This document shows positions 37,244 to 47,600 of a stretch of 64,000 bases of DNA, in pieces. The position numbers and the translations under genes were made by a program. Origin of the DNA: JAGXLC01 sp964585385 (GTDB lineage: Bacteria > Bacteroidota > Bacteroidia > Bacteroidales > UBA12077); NCBI GenBank assembly GCA_964585385.1, contig CAZPDP010000011.1, positions 1-64,000 of the forward strand, written 5' to 3'. How positions within the stretch are numbered: the first letter of the stretch is position 1; each line of letters opens with the position of its first letter. Under the pieces are notes generated by a model. It was not told the origin of the DNA, ran no database searches, and worked only from the letters and a program-made list of their open reading frames with translations.

Positions 37244-37891
37244 CTAGTTTTCTTCAATTAATTTTCTGTTTCTGTATCGCTGAACCCAAATAATGATTCC
37301 AACTGTAATCAGGGCCATTGGTGGAAGGATGAACAATCCGTTATTCTCATACCCAACAGTATAGGCACCTTCGGGTATTACCTGTTTTCCCCAGATAGTA
37401 CCTGAACCAAAAAGTTCTCTTACAAATCCTACTATTACCAGGATCACACCATAACCTGCTGCGTTTCCAATACCATCCAGGAAAGCTGGCCATGGCTTGT
37501 TACCCAGAGCGAAGGCTTCCAGTCTACCCATGATGATACAATTTGTAATAATCAAACCCACAAATACCGATAACTGCTTGCTAACGTCGTAAGCAAAAGC
37601 AGCCAGAAACTCATCCACAAGAATCACCAATGATGCAATAACTGTCAACTGCACGATAATCCTGATTCGTGGAGGGATCATATTTCGCAGTACCGAAATG
37701 ACCACATTCGAAACAGCCATTACAAATACAACTGAAAGAGCCATAACTACGGAAGGTTCCAACTTGACCGTAATCGCGAGGGCTGAACAAATACCCAGGA
37801 CCTGCACTGTGATAGGATTGGAATCATCCAGTGGCTCTTTTAATAATTTCATATTTTTAGCCGACAATAAAGGCTCTCTATCTTGACTCAT
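37244..37891 (-). CDS. nqrD: Na+-translocating NADH:quinone reductase subunit D
   Basis: A 215-residue membrane protein paralogous to NqrE, with LGICSALAIT near the N-terminus and ITNCIIMGRLEAFALG in the middle, each carrying one iron-centre cysteine. The 5 nt gap to nqrC indicates translational coupling. Confidence 0.95.
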   Translation of the reverse strand: MSQDREPLLSAKNMKLLKEPLDDSNPITVQVLGICSALAITVKLEPSVVMALSVVFVMAVSNVVISVLRNMIPPRIRIIVQLTVIASLVILVDEFLAAFAYDVSKQLSVFVGLIITNCIIMGRLEAFALGNKPWPAFLDGIGNAAGYGVILVIVGFVRELFGSGTIWGKQVIPEGAYTVGYENNGLFILPPMALITVGIIIWVQRYRNRKLIEEN

Positions 37892-37896
37892 AATAA

Positions 37897-38601
37897 TTAA
37901 TTTTTTCGCATTTTCTTAATATAAGGCAAATAATCGCCTATAACACCTCTAAGCATTTTATCCACCCCATTGCTGGTGATTGTACCACCGGAAATACCAT
38001 CCACCTGGTGTTTGGCATCGGGTGGAATATCTTTTTTTACAACACTTACTGAAACAAAATTCCCGGATTCATCAAATATTTTTTTGCCAATGAATTGTTT
38101 CTGGAAAGGTCTGTTGGCAATTTCTGCTCCCAATCCGGGTGTTTCACTTTGATGACTGAAATTTGTTCCATATATTGTGTTAAAATCGTCTTCAATTGCT
38201 ACATAGCCCCAAATAGGCCCCCAAAGACCTTTTCCTCTTACAGGGAGCACATAAATTTTTTGTCCTTCTTTGGTTCCTATAAACACCGGTAAATTCCTTT
38301 CTTCCAGTGATTTTTCCAATTCTTTCTCAAGCTCCACAGGAAAGGCCTCTACATCTTCTTTTACCTCTCCTTCATGATCTACCACATAGCTATCGGTTAT
38401 ATACTCATCATATTTTTCAATGGCATTATCCTTTGTACTTTCAATATTGAGCGAAAGCAGGATATTTTGCTTTTTATTCCTTTCAATGTTCTTTTTCTGC
38501 ATGGGCTGTAACTGCATAGCCACGATTGAAAGAATGGCAGCAACAGAAATAACCATTATGAACGAGAATGTAAATATGTATGTATTGCTATAATGCTTCA
38601 T
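37897..38601 (-). CDS. nqrC: Na+-translocating NADH:quinone reductase subunit C
   Basis: A 234-residue protein with one N-terminal membrane anchor and a periplasmic domain. The flavinylation motif DGISGGT places the covalent FMN on T207. The gene overlaps neither neighbour; nqrB ends 14 nt upstream. Confidence 0.95.
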   Translation of the reverse strand: MKHYSNTYIFTFSFIMVISVAAILSIVAMQLQPMQKKNIERNKKQNILLSLNIESTKDNAIEKYDEYITDSYVVDHEGEVKEDVEAFPVELEKELEKSLEERNLPVFIGTKEGQKIYVLPVRGKGLWGPIWGYVAIEDDFNTIYGTNFSHQSETPGLGAEIANRPFQKQFIGKKIFDESGNFVSVSVVKKDIPPDAKHQVDGISGGTITSNGVDKMLRGVIGDYLPYIKKMRKN

Positions 38602-38615
38602 ATCTGTATATTTTA

Positions 38616-39779
38616 TTAACTTGCTTTTACTTTAGCTCTTTTCAGGCGTTTCTTAATATTACTTTCCACCACATAGTGATCGATAAGTGGAGCAAACACG
38701 TTCATCAGAAGAATAGCCAGCATAACTCCCTCGGGATAGGCAGGATTTACAACACGGATAAGAATAGCAAGGAAGCCGATTAGAAATCCGTAAATGTATT
38801 TCCCTCTTCTTGTTTGAGCTGCAGATACAGGGTCTGTAGCCATAAATACTGCCCCAAATGCAAATCCACCCATTATAAGATGCTCCCATGCAGGAATTTC
38901 CATAAAGGGATTAACAGCAAATGCATTTAAAATCAACCCCATAACTAGTCCCCCGATAAAAGTAGAAAGCATAATTCTCCAGCTACCCACGCCGGTCAGG
39001 AGTAATATTACTGCACCTATCAGAACTGCCAGAGCAGATGTCTCACCAATGGACCCCGGTATAAATCCGAAAAACATATCCGAAGCAGAGGGGATACTCT
39101 CAACACTTCCTTCTGCTGCCAGACCTAGTGGTGTTGCCCCTGAAAAACCATCAACAATTCCTTCTCCATTCATTAATCCGTGGGTCCAGACCTGGTTCCC
39201 TGACATATAAGCCGGGTAAGCAAAAAACAGGAATGCCCTTGCTGTAAGTGCGGGATTCAAAATGTTCATCCCTGTTCCACCAAATACCTCTTTACCAAAA
39301 ATCACAGCAAAAGCAGTAGCTGTAGCCACCATCCAAAGGGGCACATCTACGGGAAGAACCAGGGGAATTAACATGCCGGACACAAGAAATCCTTCATTTA
39401 CCTCATGTCCTCTTATTTCTGCAAATAGAAACTCGATGGCCAGACCTGTAACATAAGAAACTATTATTATCGGCAGTACAAGTTTAAACCCTTCCCAGAA
39501 AGTCTGCAACAACGCCCCTTCCTGCCCGGTAGCCAGAAAATGCTGATGTCCTGTATTCCACATTCCAAAAAGAAGGGCAGGAATCAAAGAAATGACTACC
39601 AGACTCATAGTCCTTTTCATATCAATGGCATCTCTTATGTGAGCCCCTTGTGTTGTGGTCTTATTGGGTACAAAAAGAAAGGTTTCAAATGCCTCAAAAG
39701 ATCTTGAGAACTTCTCGTACTTTCCCCCTTTCTCAAAATGGGGCTTAATATTATCGACTATTTTACGTAAAGACTTCAT
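38616..39779 (-). CDS. nqrB: Na+-translocating NADH:quinone reductase subunit B
   Basis: The large membrane subunit, 387 residues with about ten helices, carrying covalent FMN, bound riboflavin and the quinone site. The motif DGFSGAT places the FMN on T216. GGTGMNILNPALTARAFLFF is strongly conserved in the NqrB/RnfD family. It lies 20 nt after nqrA. Confidence 0.96.
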   Translation of the reverse strand: MKSLRKIVDNIKPHFEKGGKYEKFSRSFEAFETFLFVPNKTTTQGAHIRDAIDMKRTMSLVVISLIPALLFGMWNTGHQHFLATGQEGALLQTFWEGFKLVLPIIIVSYVTGLAIEFLFAEIRGHEVNEGFLVSGMLIPLVLPVDVPLWMVATATAFAVIFGKEVFGGTGMNILNPALTARAFLFFAYPAYMSGNQVWTHGLMNGEGIVDGFSGATPLGLAAEGSVESIPSASDMFFGFIPGSIGETSALAVLIGAVILLLTGVGSWRIMLSTFIGGLVMGLILNAFAVNPFMEIPAWEHLIMGGFAFGAVFMATDPVSAAQTRRGKYIYGFLIGFLAILIRVVNPAYPEGVMLAILLMNVFAPLIDHYVVESNIKKRLKRAKVKAS

Positions 39780-39799
39780 TCGTAATATTTTTTATTTGA

Positions 39800-41152
39800 T
39801 TAACTCATTTCCTCCATCATCAGATTCAGTCCTTTTCGGATATATGACTGAACAGGAATTTTGGAGGTACAAACAAATTCGGGTAAAGCAAAATCCTCCT
39901 CATCCACTTCATAAATACCCAACTTCTCCATAAGCTCTATATCTTCAATCATAATTGCTTTTATCAACTGTACCGGATAAATATCCATAGGCAGCACATT
40001 TTCATATTCTCCACTCATAACATAAGCTCTTTCTCCACCTTTAAGGTTTGTATCTATCCTGTACTTCCTGTTTGGCTGTAGCCAGGAGAAAAATGTTCTT
40101 GATGTGCTGAATTTATGAAATCCCGGCTTTGCCCATCCCAGCATTTCGTAGTAGTTCCCTTCAGGAATAACGGTAACCTGGTTATCGAAGAAACCTGTAT
40201 ACCCTTCGCTTGATATCTTTTTGCCAGTTAAAACATTACCACTTATATATCGTAAATTTCCCTCTGCAACATTGTCTTTGATGAGGTTTTCTATACTTGC
40301 TCCCCGAAGGATACGGTAATATTGGGGGCGTTTGACTTCAGAGCCGGTTAAAGCAATGATTTTTGAAGCGTCGTACTTCCCATGATCAAATAATCTTCCA
40401 ATCGTTAAAATATCCTGTGGATATATATACCAAACTTTTTCCCCTGCATTTATCGGATCAATTTTATTAATTTGAATCCCTATATTACCTGCCGGATGAG
40501 GTCCAACAAAGTGGTTGAGCTGTACTCCTCTTGCATTGCTAAAAACTTTTGAAATAGGATATTTAGCATTCACATTCAAATGAATAGTCCCCGAGGTAAG
40601 TTTTTTAAGTGCATCCAGGCCTTTTTGGAAATTCTGCTCTTCTCCTTTAACAATCATATCGTTATCAGGAGCCAAAGGAGATGAATCGAACGCAGAAATA
40701 AAAATAGCCTTCGGATCATCTTCAGGATTAGCTACTACGGAATAGGGCCTTTGTCTGATGAATGACCATAACCCGGATTTAACGAGTTTATCTGCAATTT
40801 CTTCTCTTGATAAGTCATTCGGATCAGCCTTTCCAAAGTCTTCGTATTCGATATTGGAGTCTGCTTCGATGACGACTTCCAATATTTTTCTTCTTTCCCC
40901 TCTCGTTACTTCAATAATTTTACCGCTCACAGGCGACGGGATCTGCGAATGCGGAATAAGTTTATTATAGAACAGAGGAGTTCCTGATTTTACTCTATCT
41001 CCTTCCTTTTTCAGAAGCTTGGTTCTCATCCATTTGAAATCAATGGGCTTAACACCATAAAATCTCGCCGGTTCGGCTTTGCTAATGACCTTTTCAGCCT
41101 CACCTTTCAGAGGAATATCCAGCCCTTTTTTTATCTTAATAACCTTAGACAT
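39800..41152 (-). CDS. nqrA: Na+-translocating NADH:quinone reductase subunit A
   Basis: A 450-residue soluble subunit related to RnfC and to the NuoF fold, without cluster or flavin sites. The N-terminal GLDIPLKGEAE and the GPHPAGNIGIQINKIDPIN block are typical. It is first in the operon and has the best-formed promoter found in the window. An FNR-like regulator gene lies 137 bp upstream on the same strand. Confidence 0.95.
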   Translation of the reverse strand: MSKVIKIKKGLDIPLKGEAEKVISKAEPARFYGVKPIDFKWMRTKLLKKEGDRVKSGTPLFYNKLIPHSQIPSPVSGKIIEVTRGERRKILEVVIEADSNIEYEDFGKADPNDLSREEIADKLVKSGLWSFIRQRPYSVVANPEDDPKAIFISAFDSSPLAPDNDMIVKGEEQNFQKGLDALKKLTSGTIHLNVNAKYPISKVFSNARGVQLNHFVGPHPAGNIGIQINKIDPINAGEKVWYIYPQDILTIGRLFDHGKYDASKIIALTGSEVKRPQYYRILRGASIENLIKDNVAEGNLRYISGNVLTGKKISSEGYTGFFDNQVTVIPEGNYYEMLGWAKPGFHKFSTSRTFFSWLQPNRKYRIDTNLKGGERAYVMSGEYENVLPMDIYPVQLIKAIMIEDIELMEKLGIYEVDEEDFALPEFVCTSKIPVQSYIRKGLNLMMEEMS

Positions 41153-41176
41153 GATTGGTTTTTTGAAGATTTAAAA

Positions 41177-41207
41177 CAAAAATATATATTATTTAATTAT
41201 TACCAAA
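41177..41207 (-). promoter_or_regulatory. promoter of the nqr operon
   Basis: On the minus strand, TTTG (41207-41204) and TATTTTTG (41184-41177) are spaced by exactly 19 bp, a full match to the Bacteroidota -33/-7 consensus. The nqrA start codon is 25 nt downstream of the -7 box. Confidence 0.75.
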
Positions 41208-41289
41208 AAGTTTGACAAATGATACAAATAACAAAATTGAAATGTTTACTGATTTTCATTGTATTTAATTATCTAAATAGTTCACTTTG

Positions 41290-41979
41290 TTATTTCAATA
41301 ACGTCATTTCTTTCAGAGCCGATTTATCTTTAATAATTAACACACCCTTTTTTTCCTCTATTATATCATTTTTAATGAAGTGCTGCAATGTTCTTACCAC
41401 ACTCATGGTCGACATTCCGCTAAATTCAGCCAGGTCTTTTCGTGAAAGATTAAGATTGAAACGAATATTCTGATAGACGTTATCAGACAGATGCAAAAGG
41501 CTATCGGCCAACCTGCCATGTGTTTGTTTCAGATTCAGGCTAATCAGTTTATTTCTAATCTGATCCATTTCTTCATTAAGGGTTTGGATGACCGAAACAG
41601 CAAAATTGTTGTTATCTCTGATTATCTGTTGAATAACTTTCTTATCAATGGCACAAACTCTTGAATCTGAAACAGCTGCCACTGAAAAATGAAACTTCTC
41701 TGTATAAAAAAGGGAGGATAGCCCGATTAATAAACCCTTAGGATATATACTGTATATTGTGGTACTGTTGTCTTCATTTTCCCTGTAGACCTTTACAATA
41801 CCTTCTTTAACATAAAGGATATGAGTAAGAAATGTACCCTGCTTTTCAATGGTTTCGCCTTTCTTGTAGCTTACCTGAACCTTACTTTCACTTGTCATAA
41901 TCAATTCATTCTGATTAAGCTCATGAAAGCAAGAGGATTTAAAGTCGCAATCTGTACAGGTAGTTCGAATTTCTGCCAT
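41290..41979 (-). CDS. Crp/Fnr-family regulator with FNR-type cysteines
   Basis: A 229-residue regulator: cyclic-nucleotide-binding fold (about 25-140) and C-terminal helix-turn-helix (LSRKDLAEFSGMSTMSVVRTL). I choose the ATG at 41979; a TTG four codons earlier is also in frame. The N-terminus has C8-x2-C11-x5-C17, the exact spacing of the three [4Fe-4S] ligands of E. coli FNR, and a later cysteine in SRVCAIDKK sits where FNR has its fourth ligand (VCEI). It is therefore a likely oxygen or redox sensor. The recognition helix lacks the ExxSR of FNR, so its DNA site should differ. It lies between the nqr operon and the divergent Mrp/MBS-like operon, the obvious candidate targets. Confidence 0.85.
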   Translation of the reverse strand: MAEIRTTCTDCDFKSSCFHELNQNELIMTSESKVQVSYKKGETIEKQGTFLTHILYVKEGIVKVYRENEDNSTTIYSIYPKGLLIGLSSLFYTEKFHFSVAAVSDSRVCAIDKKVIQQIIRDNNNFAVSVIQTLNEEMDQIRNKLISLNLKQTHGRLADSLLHLSDNVYQNIRFNLNLSRKDLAEFSGMSTMSVVRTLQHFIKNDIIEEKKGVLIIKDKSALKEMTLLK

Positions 41980-42141
41980 TTCATTCAACAACTTTGGGTG
42001 TACAAATATAAATAAATCTATTTTTTTATCGACTTATTTATATATTTATTTTTCCATATTCATATATTTTTATAGCTCCCCGCGGCCCATTTTTATTTTT
42101 TAGAATATATCTATTTTTTATGGTTGGAATTCAATTAGTGT

Positions 42142-42164
42142 TATTTTTGTAACATCTAAGTTTG
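42142..42164 (+). promoter_or_regulatory. two candidate -7 boxes for the Mrp/MBS-like operon
   Basis: TATTTTTG (42142-42149) and TAAGTTTG (42157-42164) both match TAnnTTTG, 30-45 nt before the first start codon. No matching -33 box is convincing, which would suit an activator-dependent promoter. No classical FNR palindrome (TTGAT-N4-ATCAA) is present in the 214-bp divergent spacer. Confidence 0.45.
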
Positions 42165-42193
42165 TAAATATATAGAATTCTAAATTTATCAAA

Positions 42194-42688
42194 ATGAAAT
42201 TTAAAAATATATTCGTTTCCTTCTTAATCGGTTTGGGGTTCTGGATTTTACTTAATAATACTTTTGACCCGCTGATTCTTGCAATTGGAGCAGGTTTATC
42301 CCTTTTACTTTCGCTAATATTTTGCGCAAGATGTGATGTATTTTCTGAGTTAAAACTCACTCCAATAGCATTATTATACACGATTATCTATATTCTGATT
42401 TTTCTTTTTGAACTTGTTAAGTCCAACCTGGATGTTGCACGTCGTGTTCTAACCCCTTCACTACCTATCAACCCAGGCATTGTAGAAGTAAAGACCAAGC
42501 TGAAATCAAAAATGGGCAGACTGATTCTGGCTAATTCCATAACACTTACCCCTGGTACATTAACAATAGATATAAAAGAAGACACCCTATACATTCACTG
42601 GATTGACGTTCAGACAGAAGATATTAAGGGTGCTACCGAGCAGATTGTAAGAAAATTTGAAAAATATTTAGAAAAAATATATGGTTAA
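42194..42688 (+). CDS. mrpE: Mrp antiporter subunit E-like protein
   Basis: A 164-residue membrane protein with two to three N-terminal helices and a cytosolic tail containing the family block GRLILANSITLTPGTLTID. MrpE-type subunits occur in Mrp antiporters and, as MbhA, in membrane-bound hydrogenases. It is first of at least eleven same-strand genes and overlaps the next by 8 nt. Confidence 0.92.
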   Translation: MKFKNIFVSFLIGLGFWILLNNTFDPLILAIGAGLSLLLSLIFCARCDVFSELKLTPIALLYTIIYILIFLFELVKSNLDVARRVLTPSLPINPGIVEVKTKLKSKMGRLILANSITLTPGTLTIDIKEDTLYIHWIDVQTEDIKGATEQIVRKFEKYLEKIYG

Positions 42689-42941
42689 CACAATACTATC
42701 GATAGCTCTGGGAATAATGCTTTTATCCATTATTCTCTCTTTGATAAGGTTCATAAAAGGACCTTGTTATACCGACCGGGTCATTGCTTTTGATGTAATG
42801 ACTATCTCCTCCCTGGCCATCATTGCAGGCATTGCTTATCTGAGCGGAAGAATTATTTACCTGGATATTGCTATGGTTTACGGAATTTTAAGTTTCCTGG
42901 GAGTATTAATTGTTGCACGATATCTGGAAAAAGGACTATAA
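42681..42941 (+). CDS. mrpF: Mrp antiporter subunit F-like protein
   Basis: An 86-residue, three-helix protein with the family motif GPCYTDRVIAFDV in the first loop. It corresponds to MrpF/MbhB. It overlaps mrpE by 8 nt and precedes the next gene by 3 nt. Confidence 0.92.
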   Translation: MVNTILSIALGIMLLSIILSLIRFIKGPCYTDRVIAFDVMTISSLAIIAGIAYLSGRIIYLDIAMVYGILSFLGVLIVARYLEKGL

Positions 42942-42944
42942 ATT

Positions 42945-43307
42945 ATGAATACATTAGCTGTTATCGGATCTTTTATTACCCTGGCCGGTTCAATATTCCT
43001 CCTGCTGGGTTCTATTGGACTTCTGAGGATGCCGGATTGTTTCAACCGAATCCAGGCTGGTACAAAAGCATCTACTCTCGGAACCATTTTATCTTTTACC
43101 GGTATTTTACTTATCGTTCCCGGTTGGTGGGGAAAATTACTGATATTGATTATTTCAGTAATGATAACCAACCCGGTTTCTTCTCATGTTTTGGCAAGGG
43201 CGTCGCATTATATAAGGGTACCCCTCACAAAAGCACTGTTAGTGGATAAATACCAGGAGGACGAGCAGTATATTTCTGTTGATGATCAAAAAAATAAAAA
43301 AGAATGA
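42945..43307 (+). CDS. mrpG: Mrp antiporter subunit G-like protein
   Basis: A 120-residue protein with three helices and the family sequence LLGSIGLLRMPDCFNRIQAGTKA. It corresponds to MrpG/MbhC and overlaps the following gene by 4 nt. Confidence 0.92.
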   Translation: MNTLAVIGSFITLAGSIFLLLGSIGLLRMPDCFNRIQAGTKASTLGTILSFTGILLIVPGWWGKLLILIISVMITNPVSSHVLARASHYIRVPLTKALLVDKYQEDEQYISVDDQKNKKE

Positions 43308-43558
43308 TACTAAAAATTATTGCCTTAGTCATTGCTTTAGCCATCATTCTAATGGCCATTATAGCAGTTCAGAACAAAAAACTTATCGTCGCCATCATCG
43401 CAGCTGGTGTGGTGAGTTTGTTTGCCTCGGTCTTCTATCTTCTCATGTCAGCACCTGACGTAGCCATGACAGAGGCAGCCATTGGCAGTGGATTATCCAC
43501 AATAATCTTTTTCTATGTATTGAATAAAATCAAAAAAGACAGACTGGACAATGTTTAA
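43304..43558 (+). CDS. MbhD-like membrane subunit (DUF4040)
   Basis: An 84-residue, three-helix protein with SAPDVAMTEAAIGSGLST, the signature of the DUF4040 segment at the C-terminus of MrpA and of free-standing MbhD/MbsD. In MBH-type complexes this small subunit is separate, as here; in canonical Mrp it is part of MrpA. No MrpA-type large subunit precedes it. Confidence 0.88.
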   Translation: MILKIIALVIALAIILMAIIAVQNKKLIVAIIAAGVVSLFASVFYLLMSAPDVAMTEAAIGSGLSTIIFFYVLNKIKKDRLDNV

Positions 43559-44255
43559 GAATATATTTGTATTTGTTGTACTCATTGGGCTGGCTTTCAT
43601 TCTTTCTAAATCATACGTGATTTTGCAGCCTGAAGAAGGTTTAAATGAAGTCGCCACCCGCTATGCTGAAAAAGGACCTGAAGAAGTCGGGGCAGCTAAC
43701 CTGGTAACAGCAGTAATTGTTACATATCGGGGTTTAGATACCCTGGGTGAAGTAACCATATTGTTCATTACAGCAGCTATTATCGGTTTTTTCCTCAAGG
43801 TAAAGCTTGAAGATGAGATAGAATCAAGAAGTTTAAGAAAGACAAGTGAAATTCTTGAGACCGCTGCAAAAGTAATTACACCTGTAATTTTTCTTTTTGG
43901 TATTTATGTATTTATTAATGGTCATCTTACCCCGGGAGGCGGTTTTCAGGGAGGCGCCATCATTGCATCCGGACTGGTATTGATGTTGCTTGCCAATCCT
44001 AAAAAAGAAGTCAATCATAAGATCATATCCTTTATTGAATCCATATCCGGTTTTTCATTCATCATACTTGGAATCCTGGGAATCTTCCTGGCAGGCGGAT
44101 TCCTGGATAATAATTTCATCAGCCTCGGTAAATTTGGGACGCTCCTTAGCGCAGGCGCAATTCCGGTAATTTACATTTTTGTCGGATTAAAGGTTGGATC
44201 CGAATTGTCAGGCATTGTAAGTAACCTACAGGAAACACAGAAAGAAAAAATATAA
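43551..44255 (+). CDS. MnhB/MbhE-MbhF-like membrane subunit
   Basis: A 234-residue protein with two parts: residues 1-100, resembling the MbhE part of MrpA's C-terminus (NLVTAVIVTYRGLDTLGE), and residues 100-230, an MnhB/MbhF domain with GHLTPGGGFQGGAIIASG. In archaeal MBH these are two proteins, so this looks like an E-F fusion. It shares a 1-nt overlap with the next gene. Confidence 0.86.
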   Translation: MFKNIFVFVVLIGLAFILSKSYVILQPEEGLNEVATRYAEKGPEEVGAANLVTAVIVTYRGLDTLGEVTILFITAAIIGFFLKVKLEDEIESRSLRKTSEILETAAKVITPVIFLFGIYVFINGHLTPGGGFQGGAIIASGLVLMLLANPKKEVNHKIISFIESISGFSFIILGILGIFLAGGFLDNNFISLGKFGTLLSAGAIPVIYIFVGLKVGSELSGIVSNLQETQKEKI

Positions 44256-44626
44256 TGGAACAAATCAGTTTAGCACATATTGGCTTTGTTTTAGGGATTG
44301 CAATTATACTAATCGGCCTTTGGGCCATTCTGACAAAGAAAAACATTATCAAAATCATTGTAGGTTTTTCTTTGTTCGACACAGGAACACATATAGTAAT
44401 GGTATCCATTGGTTATGTTCAGGGTAAAACAGCTCCGATACTGGATAAAGCCGTTAACCTTAAAAACGCCGCACAGGAAATTGTCGATCCTGTTCCCCAG
44501 GCGCTGGTACTCACAGCAATTGTCATCGGACTGGGTATTACTGCACTTATGCTTGCTTATGCTTTAAGACTTTATCAAAGAAGAAAAACATTGGAAATTA
44601 AAAAATACAGCGATCTAAAATGGTAG
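44255..44626 (+). CDS. mrpC: Mrp antiporter subunit C-like protein (NuoK homologue)
   Basis: A 123-residue, three-helix protein of the MrpC/MbhG/NuoK family, with DPVPQALVLTAIVIGLG as its signature. The segment LKNAAQEI-VDPVP makes a slightly longer loop than in NuoK. It overlaps the next gene by 7 nt. Confidence 0.92.
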   Translation: MEQISLAHIGFVLGIAIILIGLWAILTKKNIIKIIVGFSLFDTGTHIVMVSIGYVQGKTAPILDKAVNLKNAAQEIVDPVPQALVLTAIVIGLGITALMLAYALRLYQRRKTLEIKKYSDLKW

Positions 44627-47600
44627 AACCTATTTATATTGTCGGATCAGGCCTTGGTATTGCTTTTCTGCTTGGTATCATAAAAAAAGCAGGTAAAAAT
44701 ACTTCAGGTATCCTAATGCTTTTGACCATTGCTTTTATGACCTTTGTATCGGTTCAGTGGCTCTGGTCTGTCATATTTGCGGGTAATGCTCCCCATTACA
44801 CTTTCACAGCAGGATTCAAACCTCCTTTCTCGATTAACCTATTAATGGGAAGGCATGAAGCTATTCTTACCACTATGATTAATTTTTTGGGACTCCTTGG
44901 GGGATTATACCTCTGGGATAAATTCAAAAAAGAAGGAGTCAATTCCATGATTGTTTTCCTGGTGATAATTATGGGACTGAATGTTATCATAATGACCCGT
45001 GATATTTTCAACCTGTTTGTATTTCTTGAAGTAGCGAGTATAGGTGTTGCAGGGTTGGTGGTTCTGGAAAGAAATACCAAATCGCTCTCAGCAGGATTTA
45101 AATATATGATTGCAACCAGTATAATTGCTGGTATCCTGCTTCTGGGAATCATTTTCTCATATAAACTAGCCGGTTCACTTAATATAGATGATTTGGTAAA
45201 ATCCAACCTCTGGTTCGCTAAAGGAGGCACAACCACTGTCTTTCTGATTCTCATAGCCGTTATATTTGAATTAAAACCCTTTCCTGCTAATGGCTGGGGA
45301 CTCGACCTTTATGAAGGAGCAAATCCCGGTTTAGCTGCCCTGATCTCGGGTGGAATTGCAACAGCTTCTTTATTCATACTTTATAAATTAATGCATCTTG
45401 GAGGAGAAAACTGGTATATTCCTATTGCAACCACAGGCATGATAACTTTTATTGGCTCCAACCTGCTGGGTATTAATCAAAAAAACAGCACCCGTTTGCT
45501 TGGTTATTCATCAGTGGGGCAGATTGGTCTTATCATGATGATTCTTGGCTTTTCCAGCATGCTGGGCAACAAATTTGAATTCATAGCCTTTGGAATTCTC
45601 ATAAGTCACTTTCTTGCTAAAGCAGGCTTATTCTGGATTGCCGGCTTACTCAAAAACACAAAAATTCAAAACTGGGGTGTAATAAGAAACAGGCCATTCA
45701 TGCTTTTCCTGATGGGCACCTTTATCCTGGCCCTTATCGGAATGCCACCTTTCCCATCATTCTTTGGCAAATGGGAATTCATTATGAAACTGGCTGATAA
45801 TAACATGCTCGTTTGGGTTATTGGAATATTAACAGGCTCGGTACTTGAAGCAGTTTACCTGTTTCGCTGGTTTGGATATGCAGCAAAACTCGAACCAGAA
45901 GAAGAAAACAAAATTTCGTTTCCCATACACAAAGTTATACCCATACTTTTTGCAGGCCTTGGGCTTTATATTTTCAGTTATTTCAGTGCAGAATGGATTG
46001 GCTTAAGTTTTTCCGCTGCTTTTTACATTCCGTTAATTTTGATAATTATTCTCTTTGTACTGGATTTTCTGCCTGTTTATATCAAAAATACCATTGGTAT
46101 AGCAGGACTGGGATACTATACCTACACCCTGTTTTTTAATGATTTGATACCCGGAGGCGATATTCTGCGTATCGTGTTTGCCATCCTATTCCTGGCCGGT
46201 GGACTTATCATGCTTATTCCCGGGTATACCCAAAAAGGCAAACGAAAAGGGTTTTATCCTTTGGTAATTCTTATGTTTGCAGGATTAGGCGGTTTAATTC
46301 AGGCAGAAAATACCTTGCAGTTTTTCTTTGCCTGGGAAATTATGACCATCGCCTCCTACTTCCTAATAATGCGCGGAAAACAGGCCATGAAAGCCTCTCT
46401 GAATTACATCCTTTTCTCAATTAGCGGGGCTTATTTCATGCTTATGGGCTTTGCTATGGCCTTTCAGGCACATGAAAGTTTCACACTCGAAATCCTCAAC
46501 AATACAACAGGCCTCACATCCTGGATATTTCTGCTGGTAGCCATTGGTTTTATGTTTAAAATTGCCACCATTGGAATTCACATCTGGCTTCCCGGCTCTT
46601 ATACTGAAGCCGAAGATGATGTGACACCCATGATATCTGCAATACTCATCAAATCAGGAGTTTTTGGTTTTCTGATATTTATGATTTCGGGCGGGAATTT
46701 TGAACTGGCAAATATTAACATCCCCTATGTTTTAGGGTGGTTAGGCGCAATAAGTGCCGTAATCGGAAATATGCTGGCTATTTACCAGGAAGATGCGAAA
46801 AAACTGATAGCCTATTCCAGTATCGGTGTTATGGGATATATACTCTTTGCCATTTCCATGATGACCGGTTTGGGATGGCTTACAGCCGTGACCTACGGAA
46901 TGCTTCATTTCTTGTATAAAGGCTTGTTGTTCCTGGCTGTTGCCGGTGTCATATACCGAACCAGAACCCGTAAATTCTATGAGATGGGTGGTCTGATAAA
47001 GAAAATGCCGATTTCGTTTATTGCGGTATTAATCGGTATCATTACACTTGCGGGTATGCCCCCACTAGCAGGTTTTGCAGGAAAATGGCTGTTCTACAAC
47101 GCAGTGATTTTAAAAGGCTGGTATATACAGGGAACACTGGTATTCTTTGCAGGAATTGTCGCATTTTTATATTGTTTCAAACTCATTCACAACATATTTC
47201 TTGGCCCCATTAAAGATGAACACCGCAGAATAAAAGAAACATCAGTATGGTGGCTTATCCCCCAGGTTTTGCTTATCATCGTGATTATGGCATTTTCGGT
47301 ACAACCCAGAATCTTTATGGAACCGGTCGGAGCCTACCTGGCCAACTATTTCCCGGGTGAAACGCTGCAATGGCAAGGAACCAAAGCCTCCACAAGTCTC
47401 GGATACTGGAATGCAACTCAAATCATGTATATAGTCGGCGGTCTGTTTGCAGTCCTTTTTGGAGCCTTGTTCTTTTTAAGCAGAAAAGCACAAAAAGTGA
47501 AACAATTCAATATGGTCTACCAGGCTGAAAGACCTTTCAGGCCAGAAACCACGCATGTGGCTTACAATATGTTTGCACATTACAATAAAGCGCTTGGAAT

